From positions 1-42,442 of the forward strand of contig CALNEX010000002.1 in the NCBI GenBank assembly GCA_939791845.1: a DNA stretch of 42,442 nucleotides, in the 5' to 3' direction. Below the pieces are notes generated by a model. It was not told the DNA's origin and ran no database searches. It saw only the letters and a list, made by a program, of their open reading frames with translations. The stretch comes from an uncultured Mediterranea sp. (GTDB lineage Bacteria > Bacteroidota > Bacteroidia > Bacteroidales > Bacteroidaceae). The translations under genes and the position numbers were made by a program. Of the stretch, positions 26,606 to 35,540 are shown piece by piece (positions within the stretch are counted from its first letter, which is position 1; each line of letters opens with the position of its first letter).

Positions 26606-27739
26606 TTAGTTAAACAATTTGTCCAAGTATTCATAGAAAGCCGGACCTTCGCCCAGGACTATCTTGGCAATCTTGCCTGCGGGGTCGATGACTATCTTGG
26701 TGGGATAGGCTTGGATACCGTAAAGCAGGCTGACATCAGGGTTGTCCTCGTTGCGGACGTGCAGCCAGGGTATCTTGTGCTTCTCCACGGCGGCCTTCCA
26801 TTTCTCCTCCGTGTCGCGGCAGTCGATGCCGAGGATTTCCAGTTTGTCCTTGTACTTCTTATAGTATTCTTTCATCTTGGGAATGTCCGCGATGCACGAG
26901 CCGCACCAGCTTCCCCAGAAATCCAGCACGACATACTTGCCGCGCAGAGTACTGAGGGTGAAGGGCTGGTCTTGCAGGTTTTTCAGCGTGAAGTCCGGGG
27001 CTTCGATACCTTTCTTGATGCGTTTTTGGGCTGCCTCGCGCTTGTCCGCCACTTTGATGGAGTTTTCGAAGGTGCGGTAAAGCGGGGCAAGCGGACCGTT
27101 CTTGACCTCGTCGGCCAGCGTAGGCAGCAGTTCACGGATGTTGCCTAATCCCATCATGGAGAGCAAATAGAGGGAAACATCGTTGTCTGGATGCCGCTTC
27201 ACGTAGTTCCGGCGTACGTCCATCATTTGTTCGAGGGCCGGACGGTATGATTCGGTGTATATCTTGCGGACTTTTTCCTTGGCTTTTTTGCCCTGCTCTT
27301 TCTCCAGTCGGAACATGGTGTCGCTTAGTGCGTAGACCTTGCGTTCGTAAGGCCTTAAGGTGTCAAGTATTTGCTGCAAGGCCGTGTTGAAGGGGCTGCC
27401 CTCCACCCGGTAGTCGCTTGTCGTGCCGCTCACGGTGAGCGACTCGCCAGGAAGGAGTACAAGCTCCAGGTAGTTGAGCTTGTCCTGAGGGGTGTGCAGG
27501 ATGATTTGGTAGGGCACGGTATCGCAGGGCGCCTGGAACATGAACTTTCCTTCTTGCAGGACGAGGGTGTCCTTCACTCTCTCTTTGTCTTTGCTACCAT
27601 CCATCGGAATACTGGTAGCGAGGAGCGTATCGTTCCCTATGTCCGTCAGTGTGCCGCTAACGGTGCCGGGCCTTTGTGCGGGCTGGCAGGCGCAGAGCAG
27701 TGCCGCCCCGGCCAGTCCCATAAGCGTTGCTTTCTTCAT
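26606..27739 (-). CDS. TlpA-family thioredoxin-like lipoprotein, DUF4369-like N-terminus (paralog 3, CGSC)
   Basis: Lipobox ALLCAC; DFWGSWCGSCIADIPKMKEYYKKYKDKLEILGIDCRDTEEKWKAAVEKHKIPWLHVRN. Confidence 0.92.
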   Translation of the reverse strand: MKKATLMGLAGAALLCACQPAQRPGTVSGTLTDIGNDTLLATSIPMDGSKDKERVKDTLVLQEGKFMFQAPCDTVPYQIILHTPQDKLNYLELVLLPGESLTVSGTTSDYRVEGSPFNTALQQILDTLRPYERKVYALSDTMFRLEKEQGKKAKEKVRKIYTESYRPALEQMMDVRRNYVKRHPDNDVSLYLLSMMGLGNIRELLPTLADEVKNGPLAPLYRTFENSIKVADKREAAQKRIKKGIEAPDFTLKNLQDQPFTLSTLRGKYVVLDFWGSWCGSCIADIPKMKEYYKKYKDKLEILGIDCRDTEEKWKAAVEKHKIPWLHVRNEDNPDVSLLYGIQAYPTKIVIDPAGKIAKIVLGEGPAFYEYLDKLFN

Positions 27740-27772
27740 ACGTTGTTCTTCATTATTCGTTCTTCATTTCCT

Positions 27773-28084
27773 TCAGAGGAATCCCAGCTCCAGCTTCGCC
27801 TCCTCGCTCATCATGTCCTTGTCCCATTCCGGCTCGAACACCAGGTTGACGGTGGCGGTCCGGACGCCCTCGATGGATTCCAGCTTCTGGCGCACGTCCT
27901 CCATGATGAACTCCGCCGCGGGGCAGTTGGGGGCGGTCAGCGTCATGTCCACGCTGATGTCGAAGTCGTCCGTCACGTCTATCCGGTAGATGAGGCCCAG
28001 GTTGTAGACGTCCACCGGGATTTCGGGGTCGTACACCGTCTTCAGCATGGCCACGATTTTCTCTTCTATCTCAAATTTGGTCAT
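27773..28084 (-). CDS. MIP18/DUF59 family metal-sulfur cluster assembly factor
   Basis: 103 aa; LKTVYDPEIPVDVYNLGLIYRIDV, MTLTAPNCPAAEFI motifs. Confidence 0.9.
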   Translation of the reverse strand: MTKFEIEEKIVAMLKTVYDPEIPVDVYNLGLIYRIDVTDDFDISVDMTLTAPNCPAAEFIMEDVRQKLESIEGVRTATVNLVFEPEWDKDMMSEEAKLELGFL

Positions 28085-28111
28085 ATCAGTATGCAGTTTT
28101 GGTTAGGACGG

Positions 28112-28119
28112 CAAAGCTA
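28112..28119 (-). promoter_or_regulatory. Predicted -7 element TAGCTTTG upstream of the DUF59 gene
   Basis: Reverse complement of caaagcta. Confidence 0.5.
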
Positions 28120-28159
28120 ACCATTTTCCGTGAGATGGCAAAGCCTGTCCCTCTGATTT

Positions 28160-28846
28160 TCACAGCCGTCCCTCGTCGTTGAAGCTGTAATACGCGCCGT
28201 CCGTCACGATGATGTGGTCCAGCACGTGGATGTTCATCAGGCGGGCCGCGTCGCGCACGGCCTGGGTGAGGCGGGTGTCGTCCGGGCTGGGCTGCGTGTT
28301 GCCCGAGGGGTGGTTATGTACCAATACCAGCTGGGTGGCGCGTGCCAGCAGTGCCTCGCGCAGGATGGTGCGCACGTCCGCCGTGGTCTGGTCCAGGCCG
28401 CCGCGGCTGATGCGCACGCGGTCGATGACGCGGGCACTCTGGTTGAGCAGCAGCACCCAGAACTCCTCGGTGGCAAGGTCGCAGAGCAGGGGGTGGAACA
28501 GTTCGTAGATATCCTTTGACGAACGGATGACGGGGCGTTCGGGCCTTTCCTGCAGCGTGCGGCGTTTTCCCAGTTCGAGGGCGGCCATGATGCTGATACT
28601 CTTGGCGGGCCCCAGGCCCTTGAAGCGGGCGAAGTCGCGCACCTGCCACTTGCCCAGGCGGTGCAGGTTGTTGCCCGCCTCGGCCAGCACGCGCTGCATC
28701 AGGGCGACGGCGCTCTCCTCCGTGTTGCCCGAGCCGATAAGGATGGCCAGCAGTTCGGCGTCGCTCAGGGCTTCGGCGCCTTTCTGCATCATTTTCTCGC
28801 GTGGGCGGTCTTCTTCGGCCCACTGGTTGATGTTGAGTTTGTCCAT
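28160..28846 (-). CDS. radC: RadC family JAB-domain protein
   Basis: ELLAILIGSG, QTTADVRTILREALLARATQLVLVHNHPSGNTQPSPDD, LDHIIVTDGAYYSF. Confidence 0.95.
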   Translation of the reverse strand: MDKLNINQWAEEDRPREKMMQKGAEALSDAELLAILIGSGNTEESAVALMQRVLAEAGNNLHRLGKWQVRDFARFKGLGPAKSISIMAALELGKRRTLQERPERPVIRSSKDIYELFHPLLCDLATEEFWVLLLNQSARVIDRVRISRGGLDQTTADVRTILREALLARATQLVLVHNHPSGNTQPSPDDTRLTQAVRDAARLMNIHVLDHIIVTDGAYYSFNDEGRL

Positions 28847-28921
28847 AGATTGTCAGGATTAATCAAAGGTGTGAGTATAAGGGTATATATTTTGTAAATG
28901 ATTGTCTGTCAGCTATCTGCT

Positions 28922-29031
28922 CAGCGTATTCTCCGGGTGTGTCCGTCGGCTCCCGCGAGCGCGTTCCGCGGTGCCGGCGAGCACGTTCGTCGGATACGGC
29001 GAACTTACTCGGCTTATGGCGGCCGGAAGCC
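28922..29031. repeat. Degenerate array, 22-nt period; three alignable units at 28944, 28966, 28988 with weaker flanks
   Basis: CGTCGGCTCCCGCGAGCGCGTT / CCGCGGTGCCGGCGAGCACGTT / CGTCGGATACGGCGAACTTACT. Confidence 0.6.
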
Positions 29032-29051
29032 GGGCAGAGGCTTGTAAGGTT

Positions 29052-30041
29052 TTATTTGTAGAAGTTGTGCCGGAACGCCTCAAACTCCGCTTGGCCCCGC
29101 ACGCACCGCCGCCACCAGGCCCGCCAGAAGCCCGTGCCGTATCCGATAAGCTGCACGTAGGCGGCCGCCACGGACAGCAGGCCGATGCGCAGGCTGCGGT
29201 TCTGCACCGTGCTATCCAGGCAGACCAGCAAGGCATAGAGCACCAGCGGCGCCGGCGACCAGGGGCAGACCGCCGTGCCCAGTAACAGTATGGCCGTTCC
29301 CAGGGTGAAGACACCCGGCAGGAGGTGGACCACCTTCAGCGAGTCGGGGTATTTCTTATAGAGATTGATGCGGGCAATGCCCGAATTGTGTACTTGCTTG
29401 AAGAACTTGCGCAGGTCTGTCCGCCGTTTGTGCCACACCCACGCCTCCGGGAACAGGCGGCAGCGGTAGCCCCCGCGGAAGATGCGGATGCTGAAGTCAA
29501 TGTCCTCGCCGAACCGCATGGCGGAGAAGCCTCCCAGCGCCTGATACACCGTGCGCCGCACGCCCATGTTGAAACTGCGCGGATAGAATTTGTCCATCTT
29601 CTTCTTGCCTCCCCGGATGCCGCCGGTGGTGAAGAAAGAAGTCATCGAGTAGTTGATGGCCTTCTGCAGGGGCGTAAACGACGGATGTGCACGGTCCGGC
29701 CCGCCGAAGGCGTCGCACGGTTCGCGTTGCAGTTCCCGGTCCACGGCCTCCAGGTAGCCCGGGGGCAGGATGCAGTCCGAGTCGAGGATGAGGAGATAGT
29801 CGCCCTGGGCGCGTTCGGCGGCAAAGTTGCGCGTCTGTCCGGGGCCGGAGTTGGGCTTGGTGAAGTAGTGCAGGTCCAGCCGGCCGGCATATCGGTCCGC
29901 CACCTCCCGGCAGGGGAGGGACGAGCCGTCATCCACGACAATGACCTCGAAATCCCGGAGGGTCTGCGCCGTGAGGCTTTGCAATAGTTCGTCCACTTCG
30001 TCGGGGCGGTTGTAGACGGGGATGAGTAGGGAATATTTCAT
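29052..30041 (-). CDS. Glycosyltransferase family 2
   Basis: YSLLIPVYNRPDEVDELL, VIVVDDGSS, DYLLILDSDCILPPGYL, RFGEDIDFSIR; C-terminal hydrophobic segments. Confidence 0.92.
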   Translation of the reverse strand: MKYSLLIPVYNRPDEVDELLQSLTAQTLRDFEVIVVDDGSSLPCREVADRYAGRLDLHYFTKPNSGPGQTRNFAAERAQGDYLLILDSDCILPPGYLEAVDRELQREPCDAFGGPDRAHPSFTPLQKAINYSMTSFFTTGGIRGGKKKMDKFYPRSFNMGVRRTVYQALGGFSAMRFGEDIDFSIRIFRGGYRCRLFPEAWVWHKRRTDLRKFFKQVHNSGIARINLYKKYPDSLKVVHLLPGVFTLGTAILLLGTAVCPWSPAPLVLYALLVCLDSTVQNRSLRIGLLSVAAAYVQLIGYGTGFWRAWWRRCVRGQAEFEAFRHNFYK

Positions 30042-30062
30042 AGGTGCGGGGATGTCTGTAAG

Positions 30063-30100
30063 AAAAAAGCCCCGAATGTGCCTCTCGGCGCATCCGGGGA
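30063..30100 (-). terminator. Rho-independent terminator downstream of efp
   Basis: Minus strand TCCCCGGATGCGCCGAGAGGCACATTCGGGGC followed by TTTTTT. Confidence 0.85.
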
Positions 30101-30138
30101 CTGAATTTTAATCTTGTCGATTGTTCTGTTGTTCGGCA

Positions 30139-30705
30139 TTATGCCTTTACGCGGCTGACGTACGAGCCGTCGCGCGTGTCAATCTCAATCATTTCGCCTT
30201 CGTTGATGAAGAGGGGTACACGCACCGTGGCGCCGGATTCCACCGTAGCGGGCTTCAGCGTGTTGGTGGCCGTGTCGCCTTTCAGGCCCGGCTCGGTGTA
30301 GGTCACCTTCATTTGTACCTTCACGGGCACTTCGGCATAGAGCACGGTCTCCGTCGAGGCGTCGGACACTACGTCCACCACCATGCCTTCCAGCAAGAAG
30401 TCCACGCCGTTGATGAGGTCGTGGGCGATGGGAATTTGTTCGAAGGTTTCCTGGTTCATGAAGATGTAGTCTTCACCTTCCTTGTACAGATATTGGTGCG
30501 GGCGACGTTCTACGCGCACGTCTTCCAGCTTCTCACCGATGTTGAAGCGACGCTCCAGCACATAGCCGTTCACCACGTCCTTCAGCTTGGTGCGCATGAA
30601 GGTGTTGCCTTTGCCGGGTTTCACATGCAGGAAGTCGATGCAGAAGTAGAGCTTGCCGTCCATGCGGATGGCAGTGCCGATTTTAATGTCTTGGGCATTA
30701 ATCAT
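30139..30705 (-). CDS. efp: Elongation factor P
   Basis: 188 aa; AQDIKIGTAIRMDGKLYFCIDFLHVKPGKGNTFMRTKLKDVVNG and C-terminal DTRDGSYVSRVKA. Confidence 0.96.
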   Translation of the reverse strand: MINAQDIKIGTAIRMDGKLYFCIDFLHVKPGKGNTFMRTKLKDVVNGYVLERRFNIGEKLEDVRVERRPHQYLYKEGEDYIFMNQETFEQIPIAHDLINGVDFLLEGMVVDVVSDASTETVLYAEVPVKVQMKVTYTEPGLKGDTATNTLKPATVESGATVRVPLFINEGEMIEIDTRDGSYVSRVKA

Positions 30706-30779
30706 ACGTGATACTATATTATTATGTTATACGATGCATGAAGGAAGTCGAGCCAAGGAACCGGCTCGCTTTTCGGCTG

Positions 30780-30787
30780 CAAAAGTA
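30780..30787 (-). promoter_or_regulatory. Predicted -7 element TACTTTTG for efp
   Basis: Reverse complement of caaaagta. Confidence 0.55.
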
Positions 30788-30861
30788 ATGTATTTCGGCA
30801 AAAAACACAAAAGATTTGAGAGAAAATGAGTTATCCCCTTGGTTATTTCGCGAAAACTCCC

Positions 30862-30869
30862 TACTTTTG
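30862..30869 (+). promoter_or_regulatory. Predicted -7 element TACTTTTG for rpmH
   Basis: TAnnTTTG match upstream of rpmH. Confidence 0.6.
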
Positions 30870-30913
30870 CAGCCCGAAACTGGGAGAATAATAACATAAA
30901 AAAAGATACAGCG

Positions 30914-31075
30914 ATGAAAAGAACATTCCAACCCTCTAACAGAAAGAGAAGAAACAAGCACGGTTTCCGTGAGAGAATGGCCACTGCAAACGGCCGTAGA
31001 GTATTGGCTGCACGCCGCGCCAAAGGCCGCAAGAAGCTGACCGTATCCGACGAGTACAACGGCGTGAAGGCATAA
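30914..31075 (+). CDS. rpmH: 50S ribosomal protein L34
   Basis: [53 protein letters not shown]. Confidence 0.98.
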   Translation: MKRTFQPSNRKRRNKHGFRERMATANGRRVLAARRAKGRKKLTVSDEYNGVKA

Positions 31076-31095
31076 GCGCGGAACCCGCTCGAACA

Positions 31096-31146
31096 GACAA
31101 GAGCCGCCCGGCATCGCAGTGAGTGCAGTGCCGGGCGGCTCTTGTC
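31096..31146 (+). terminator. Terminator hairpin downstream of rpmH, 18-bp perfect stem
   Basis: GACAAGAGCCGCCCGGCA (31096-31113) and TGCCGGGCGGCTCTTGTC (31129-31146) are exact reverse complements. Confidence 0.85.
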
Positions 31147-31314
31147 ATTACGTTTGGCGTGACAGGCAGTGTGCCCCTTGTTTCTGCGGGCCTCTGCGCT
31201 CGTCCGCGCGGTCTGTGTCCTCTCCCGGTGCCAGTGCGCTCCACACCTATTTTATATTATAATGGCATGAAGGAAAATTCAAGCCCGGAGAGATTCGTTT
31301 ACGAATTTTATCGT

Positions 31315-31322
31315 TATCTTTG
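31315..31322 (+). promoter_or_regulatory. Predicted -7 element TATCTTTG upstream of the 31567 gene
   Basis: TAnnTTTG match; implies a leader of roughly 240 nt. Confidence 0.5.
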
Positions 31323-31566
31323 CCGTCAGTGGACGATTACGCCGCTCGTATGTGGAGCGGTTTGGCAGGCATGTGGAACCTGCAACCCGGGGAAGAAAGA
31401 GAATGGGTGCTGAATGTGCCTGTCCGTGTCCTACAAAAGCTGGAAGGCATTGCTTTCGAACCTGTCCGCGGTGATGGGCGGTCATCGTTTCCGTCTGAAA
31501 GCTCCGCAAGGCAACGGTATGGCAGGCATTATTAATTATATATTCACCTAAAAAGTAAATACCAAA

Positions 31567-32700
31567 ATGGGAACGTATGCGAATGATGCCGCTTTCTTGC
31601 ACCAGCACGGCATCGGATTTCAGGAATTGGTTTCGGCCGATGGACAATCCAAAGTGATGGTTGTGCCCGCCTGGCAGGGACGTGTGATGACATCTTCGGC
31701 CTCCGGGAACGAGGGCGACAGTTATGGATGGATAAACTACCGCTTTATCGCGGAGGGAAAAGTCAGCCCGCAGATTCAGCCCGTGGGCGGGGAGGAACGT
31801 TTCTGGCTGGGGCCGGAAGGCGGGCCTTTCTCCCTCTATTTCAAGCCGGGTGCGGAGCAGGTGTATGCCAACTGGGCAGTGCCGTCCGTGCTGGACACTG
31901 AGGCTTTCGAGGTGGACGCGCAGACGGATGCCTGTATCCGGCTCTCCAAGAGTGCCCGCCTGCTGAATGCCTCGGGCACCACATTGGACCTGGGTATGCA
32001 GCGTGCCGTCACTTTGATGGACCGTGAGGCTGCCGGCCGGGACTTGGGTGTCCCCGTGCCCGAGGGCGTGAAGCTGGTGGGCTATCGGACGGACAATCGG
32101 ATTACTAACATCGGCCTCCGGGCGTGGACCCGTGACACGGGGCTGGTGTCTGTCTGGATGCTTGGGTGTTTCAATCCCACTCCGTCTACCACTGTATTTA
32201 TTCCCTACAACCGGTATGCCGAGGGGCCCGTGGTGAACGACACATACTTCGGTCGGATTCCCTCAGACCGGTTGGTGGTGGACGATGGGCTGGTTTACTT
32301 CCGCATAGACGGGCGTTTCCGTTCCAAGCTGGGTTTGCCCGCCGGGCGTGCTTTGGACCTTTGTGGCAGTTATGATTCGGGGCAGGGCGTACTGACCGTC
32401 TTGCGGTACCGTCGTCCCGGCGAGCCGTGCGTGTATGTCAACGGTCAGTGGGGACCGCAGGACAATCCTTTTGATGGCGATGTGATCAATGCCTACAACG
32501 ACGGGCCGCTGGACGATGGTTCCATCATGGGGCCGTTCTATGAGATTGAGACTTCTTCGCCGGGGGCCGAACTGGCTCCGGGCGAGAGCCTGACGCACAC
32601 CCAGCAGGTGATTCACTTGCAGGGCAGCGACGAGGCACTGGCTCCCATTGTGCGGGGAGTGTTCGGTGCGGACTTGGACGTGATAAAGAACCGGTTCTGA
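31567..32700 (+). CDS. DUF6786-like family protein of unknown function
   Basis: 377 aa intact ORF; ARQGRVMTSS-type N-region (VVPAWQGRVMTSSASGNEGDSYGWINYRFI), EERFWLGPEGGPFSLYF, FIPYN motifs. Family name is from memory. Confidence 0.75.
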   Translation: MGTYANDAAFLHQHGIGFQELVSADGQSKVMVVPAWQGRVMTSSASGNEGDSYGWINYRFIAEGKVSPQIQPVGGEERFWLGPEGGPFSLYFKPGAEQVYANWAVPSVLDTEAFEVDAQTDACIRLSKSARLLNASGTTLDLGMQRAVTLMDREAAGRDLGVPVPEGVKLVGYRTDNRITNIGLRAWTRDTGLVSVWMLGCFNPTPSTTVFIPYNRYAEGPVVNDTYFGRIPSDRLVVDDGLVYFRIDGRFRSKLGLPAGRALDLCGSYDSGQGVLTVLRYRRPGEPCVYVNGQWGPQDNPFDGDVINAYNDGPLDDGSIMGPFYEIETSSPGAELAPGESLTHTQQVIHLQGSDEALAPIVRGVFGADLDVIKNRF

Positions 32701-32724
32701 CTGTTGTCGTTCGCCGGGCGATGG

Positions 32725-33405
32725 TCAGTGGCCCATCTCGAAGGCATGGCTCTCCATCTCCCCCTCATCATTGCGCAGGCTGAAGCGGACGGACACGCTT
32801 TCCGCGCCGTCCGCGGTGTAGGGATACAAGGGGATGGAAAGGTAGACGCGGCGGGTGTAATACCGCGGGTCGTTGCCGGCATCGTGGTAGAGCGACAGGT
32901 CGACCTCGCGGCAGGCGGCGGCTTCGTCCCACCGCACAGCCTCCTCCACGAAATGAAAGGCGTGGCCTCCGCCGCCGGTCTTGATTTCCAGCACGATGTT
33001 CAGGTAGTCCAGTCCCGGCCAAATGCTCAGCACGGAAGCGGGGTCAGCCTTGATGCCGTCTTCAAACTCCTTCGCCGGGCGGGGCAGGGGCGACACGGTG
33101 GTCTGCGCCGCATAAAGTCGAACGCCCGTGCCGCCGTTTCCGTCTGTCTCGCAGGTATAGTTGGCTACGATGCGCAAGGTAGTGTCCGGCGTGGCATTGG
33201 GAGCGGAGACGGCATTCAGCACGTCATAAAGCGTGCCATCGTCCGCCAGGACCGTCTCCAGCCGTCCGTCCGCGCCGCTGTGGGCCGTCAGGTATTCCAT
33301 GACGATGTCGGGGTAGTGGTAATCGTCCCCGCCGCAGGCTGTCCCCAGCAGGAGAAGCAGGGGCAGTAGGAGCAGGCGGCACAGGCTATGGGCAGACTTC
33401 TTCAT
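32725..33405 (-). CDS. NigD-like lipoprotein
   Basis: Lipobox LLLLLGTAC; DDYHYPDIVMEYLTAHSGADGRLETVLADDGTLYDV resembles NigD-like proteins. Confidence 0.78.
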   Translation of the reverse strand: MKKSAHSLCRLLLLPLLLLLGTACGGDDYHYPDIVMEYLTAHSGADGRLETVLADDGTLYDVLNAVSAPNATPDTTLRIVANYTCETDGNGGTGVRLYAAQTTVSPLPRPAKEFEDGIKADPASVLSIWPGLDYLNIVLEIKTGGGGHAFHFVEEAVRWDEAAACREVDLSLYHDAGNDPRYYTRRVYLSIPLYPYTADGAESVSVRFSLRNDEGEMESHAFEMGH

Positions 33406-33406
33406 C

Positions 33407-34546
33407 TTACAGGCTCAGTTGGTTGCGCAAGGGGTTGGCATACATCAGCAGCAACTTCTCGCGCAGGAAGGCCTCGTCCTTGCCGGGCAGGTCGATGCGG
33501 GCCAGTTGGCGGGACAAGTAGTCCGTGAAGCGTTGCTTGTCCTCCACGGTGTAGTGCGAGGCGAAGCGGTTGCTCCCGTCCAGCAGGTCGGCGGCCACGT
33601 AGTTGTTGGGATAGAGGCGGTAGTTGGCGAAGATGCCGCGGTCCACCAGTTTGGCGGCGCGGACAAAAAGCTCTTGCTTGGGCAGGGAGCGGTCCAAGGC
33701 TTCCAACTGCTCGTTGAGGCAAGGGGCGGTGCAGAAGTGCACGTGGCCTTTATAACCCAGCAGGCCGGTCTGCATGTTCAGCAGGTCATCGGCAGTGGTC
33801 TTCTTGTAATTGGGATTGTCGCGTTTCTGCTGGAACTCCTTGGCTTTAAGGAAGTCGCACGGGTCGTATTCGTAGGAGATAGCCAAGGGGACGATATTCA
33901 TCTCCTTCAGTCGGCTAATGATGTCGCCTTCGCCCGCCATGGCCATCATCTTGAGGATGCTCTCCTGCGTGCGGTCGTTGGAGTCCTTGGCACGGCCTTC
34001 GCGCTGGGCAATCCAGATGGACTGGTGCTTGTCGCGGATGGTGTGGTGCATATACCTCGACATGCGGGCGGACGATTCCAGCATCTGGCGCATGGTGAGG
34101 GCGCGCTGCACGATGAAGGACTTGTTGATGCGCACCAGCTTCTTGATCCACGGGTAGATGAGGAGGTTGTCACCGATGGCGATTTCCACCGTGTTTTGTC
34201 CTTGCTCCACCAACATCAGCGAGAGGAAACCGGAGTCGAGCACGATGTCGCGGTGGTTGGACACATAGGTATAGGCGCCTCCCCGCTCCGGCTGGGCGGA
34301 GTTGTCGAAGGTGACGCCCAGCGTAGCCTCCCGGATGATGCGTTTGAGGATGTTGTAGCAGATGTTCACCTGAAACTCCTGCTTGGTCTTGCAGGCGCGC
34401 ATTTGGTTGGCCAGTGCCTCGAAGGGGATGCCGGGCAGGGCGACCTCGGCCACTTGACGAAAGGCGGGATCGGCAATCAGTTCCTCGTAGATGGCGGGAA
34501 GTTCCTCGTCGTGGTAGGGGCGGATTTCATCGAATTCCTGGTTCAT
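33407..34546 (-). CDS. 1-acyl-sn-glycerol-3-phosphate acyltransferase-like protein
   Basis: YVSNHRDIVLDSGFL (Hx4D), IWIAQREGRAKDSNDRTQESILKMM. Confidence 0.85.
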   Translation of the reverse strand: MNQEFDEIRPYHDEELPAIYEELIADPAFRQVAEVALPGIPFEALANQMRACKTKQEFQVNICYNILKRIIREATLGVTFDNSAQPERGGAYTYVSNHRDIVLDSGFLSLMLVEQGQNTVEIAIGDNLLIYPWIKKLVRINKSFIVQRALTMRQMLESSARMSRYMHHTIRDKHQSIWIAQREGRAKDSNDRTQESILKMMAMAGEGDIISRLKEMNIVPLAISYEYDPCDFLKAKEFQQKRDNPNYKKTTADDLLNMQTGLLGYKGHVHFCTAPCLNEQLEALDRSLPKQELFVRAAKLVDRGIFANYRLYPNNYVAADLLDGSNRFASHYTVEDKQRFTDYLSRQLARIDLPGKDEAFLREKLLLMYANPLRNQLSL

Positions 34547-34565
34547 GATAATTAATGTTCAATGG

Positions 34566-35540
34566 TTAATGGTCATTCTCTATGATGTCCGTCATCACGT
34601 CCTTGATGTCCAGCCCGGCGGCGCGCACCTGCTGGGGAATGAAGCTGGTGGCGGTCATGCCGGGCGTGGTGTTCACCTCCAGCAGATTGATTTTGGAACC
34701 TTCGGTGATGATGTAGTCCACGCGGATGATGCCCCGCGCGCCCAGAATGTCGTAGATGGCGGAGGTCAGTTTCTGCACGCGGTCGCGCAGTTCGTCGGGG
34801 ATGCGGGCAGGGGTGATTTCGTCCGAATCGCCCTTGTATTTGGCGTCGTAGTCGAAATACTCATGGTGGGACACTACCTCGGTGATGGGGAAGACCACGC
34901 TGCTTTGACTTGTTTTATAGCATCCGCAGGTGATTTCCGTGCCGTCCATGAAGGCTTCCACAATGACCTCGGGTGCCTCTTCAAAAGCCTTGGCAATGGC
35001 GGGCTGAATCTGCTCCGGAGCCTTCACCTTGGTCACGCCGAAGCTGGAGCCTCCCAAGTTGGGCTTGATGAAGCAGGGCAGGCCGATTTTCTGAATGACA
35101 TCCTCGTCCGCGATGCTCTGTCCGCGGCGCAGGAGGAGCGACTCGGCGATGCGCACCCCGAAGCCCTTGAGGTACTGGTTGCACACAAACTTGTCGTAGG
35201 TCAGGGACGAGGCCAGCACGCCGCAGCCGGAGTAAGGCAAATGTAGCATGTCGAAGTAGCCTTGCAGGCGGCCGTCCTCGCCGGGCGTGCCGTGGATGAT
35301 GATGTAAGCATAGTCGAAAGTGGTCTTCTGCCCGTTTACTGTAAAGCTGAAGTCGTTGCGGTCGATGGGGGCCGTGGTGCCGTCGGCCAACTGGACGTGC
35401 CAGTCCGTGCCGTGCAGTACGACAATATAGGGGTTGTACTTGTCCTTGTCCAGGAAAGAATAGATGCCTTGCGCGCTGCGCAGGGAAACTTCATACTCGG
35501 AGGTGTCGCCTCCAGCCACGATGGCGATTGTACGTTTCAT
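34566..35540 (-). CDS. ddl: D-alanine--D-alanine ligase
   Basis: ATP-grasp motifs GLPCFIKPNLGGSSFGVTKV, IHGTPGEDGRLQGYFDMLHLPYSGCGVLASSLTYDK, LLEVNTTPGMTATSFIPQQ. Confidence 0.96.
   Translation of the reverse strand: MKRTIAIVAGGDTSEYEVSLRSAQGIYSFLDKDKYNPYIVVLHGTDWHVQLADGTTAPIDRNDFSFTVNGQKTTFDYAYIIIHGTPGEDGRLQGYFDMLHLPYSGCGVLASSLTYDKFVCNQYLKGFGVRIAESLLLRRGQSIADEDVIQKIGLPCFIKPNLGGSSFGVTKVKAPEQIQPAIAKAFEEAPEVIVEAFMDGTEITCGCYKTSQSSVVFPITEVVSHHEYFDYDAKYKGDSDEITPARIPDELRDRVQKLTSAIYDILGARGIIRVDYIITEGSKINLLEVNTTPGMTATSFIPQQVRAAGLDIKDVMTDIIENDH

Noticed and set aside
31150-31250. Possible sixth 22-nt array downstream of the rpmH terminator
   Set aside because: Manual alignment at a 22-nt step gave matches only marginally above what composition would give.
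31320-31535. 71-aa ORF (MPSVDDYAARMWSGLAGMW...)
   Set aside because: Starts at a TTG inside the predicted -7 element and resembles no family I know; treated as leader sequence.
33419-34555. 378-aa plus-strand ORF opposite the acyltransferase
   Set aside because: Antisense to an acyltransferase with clear catalytic motifs.
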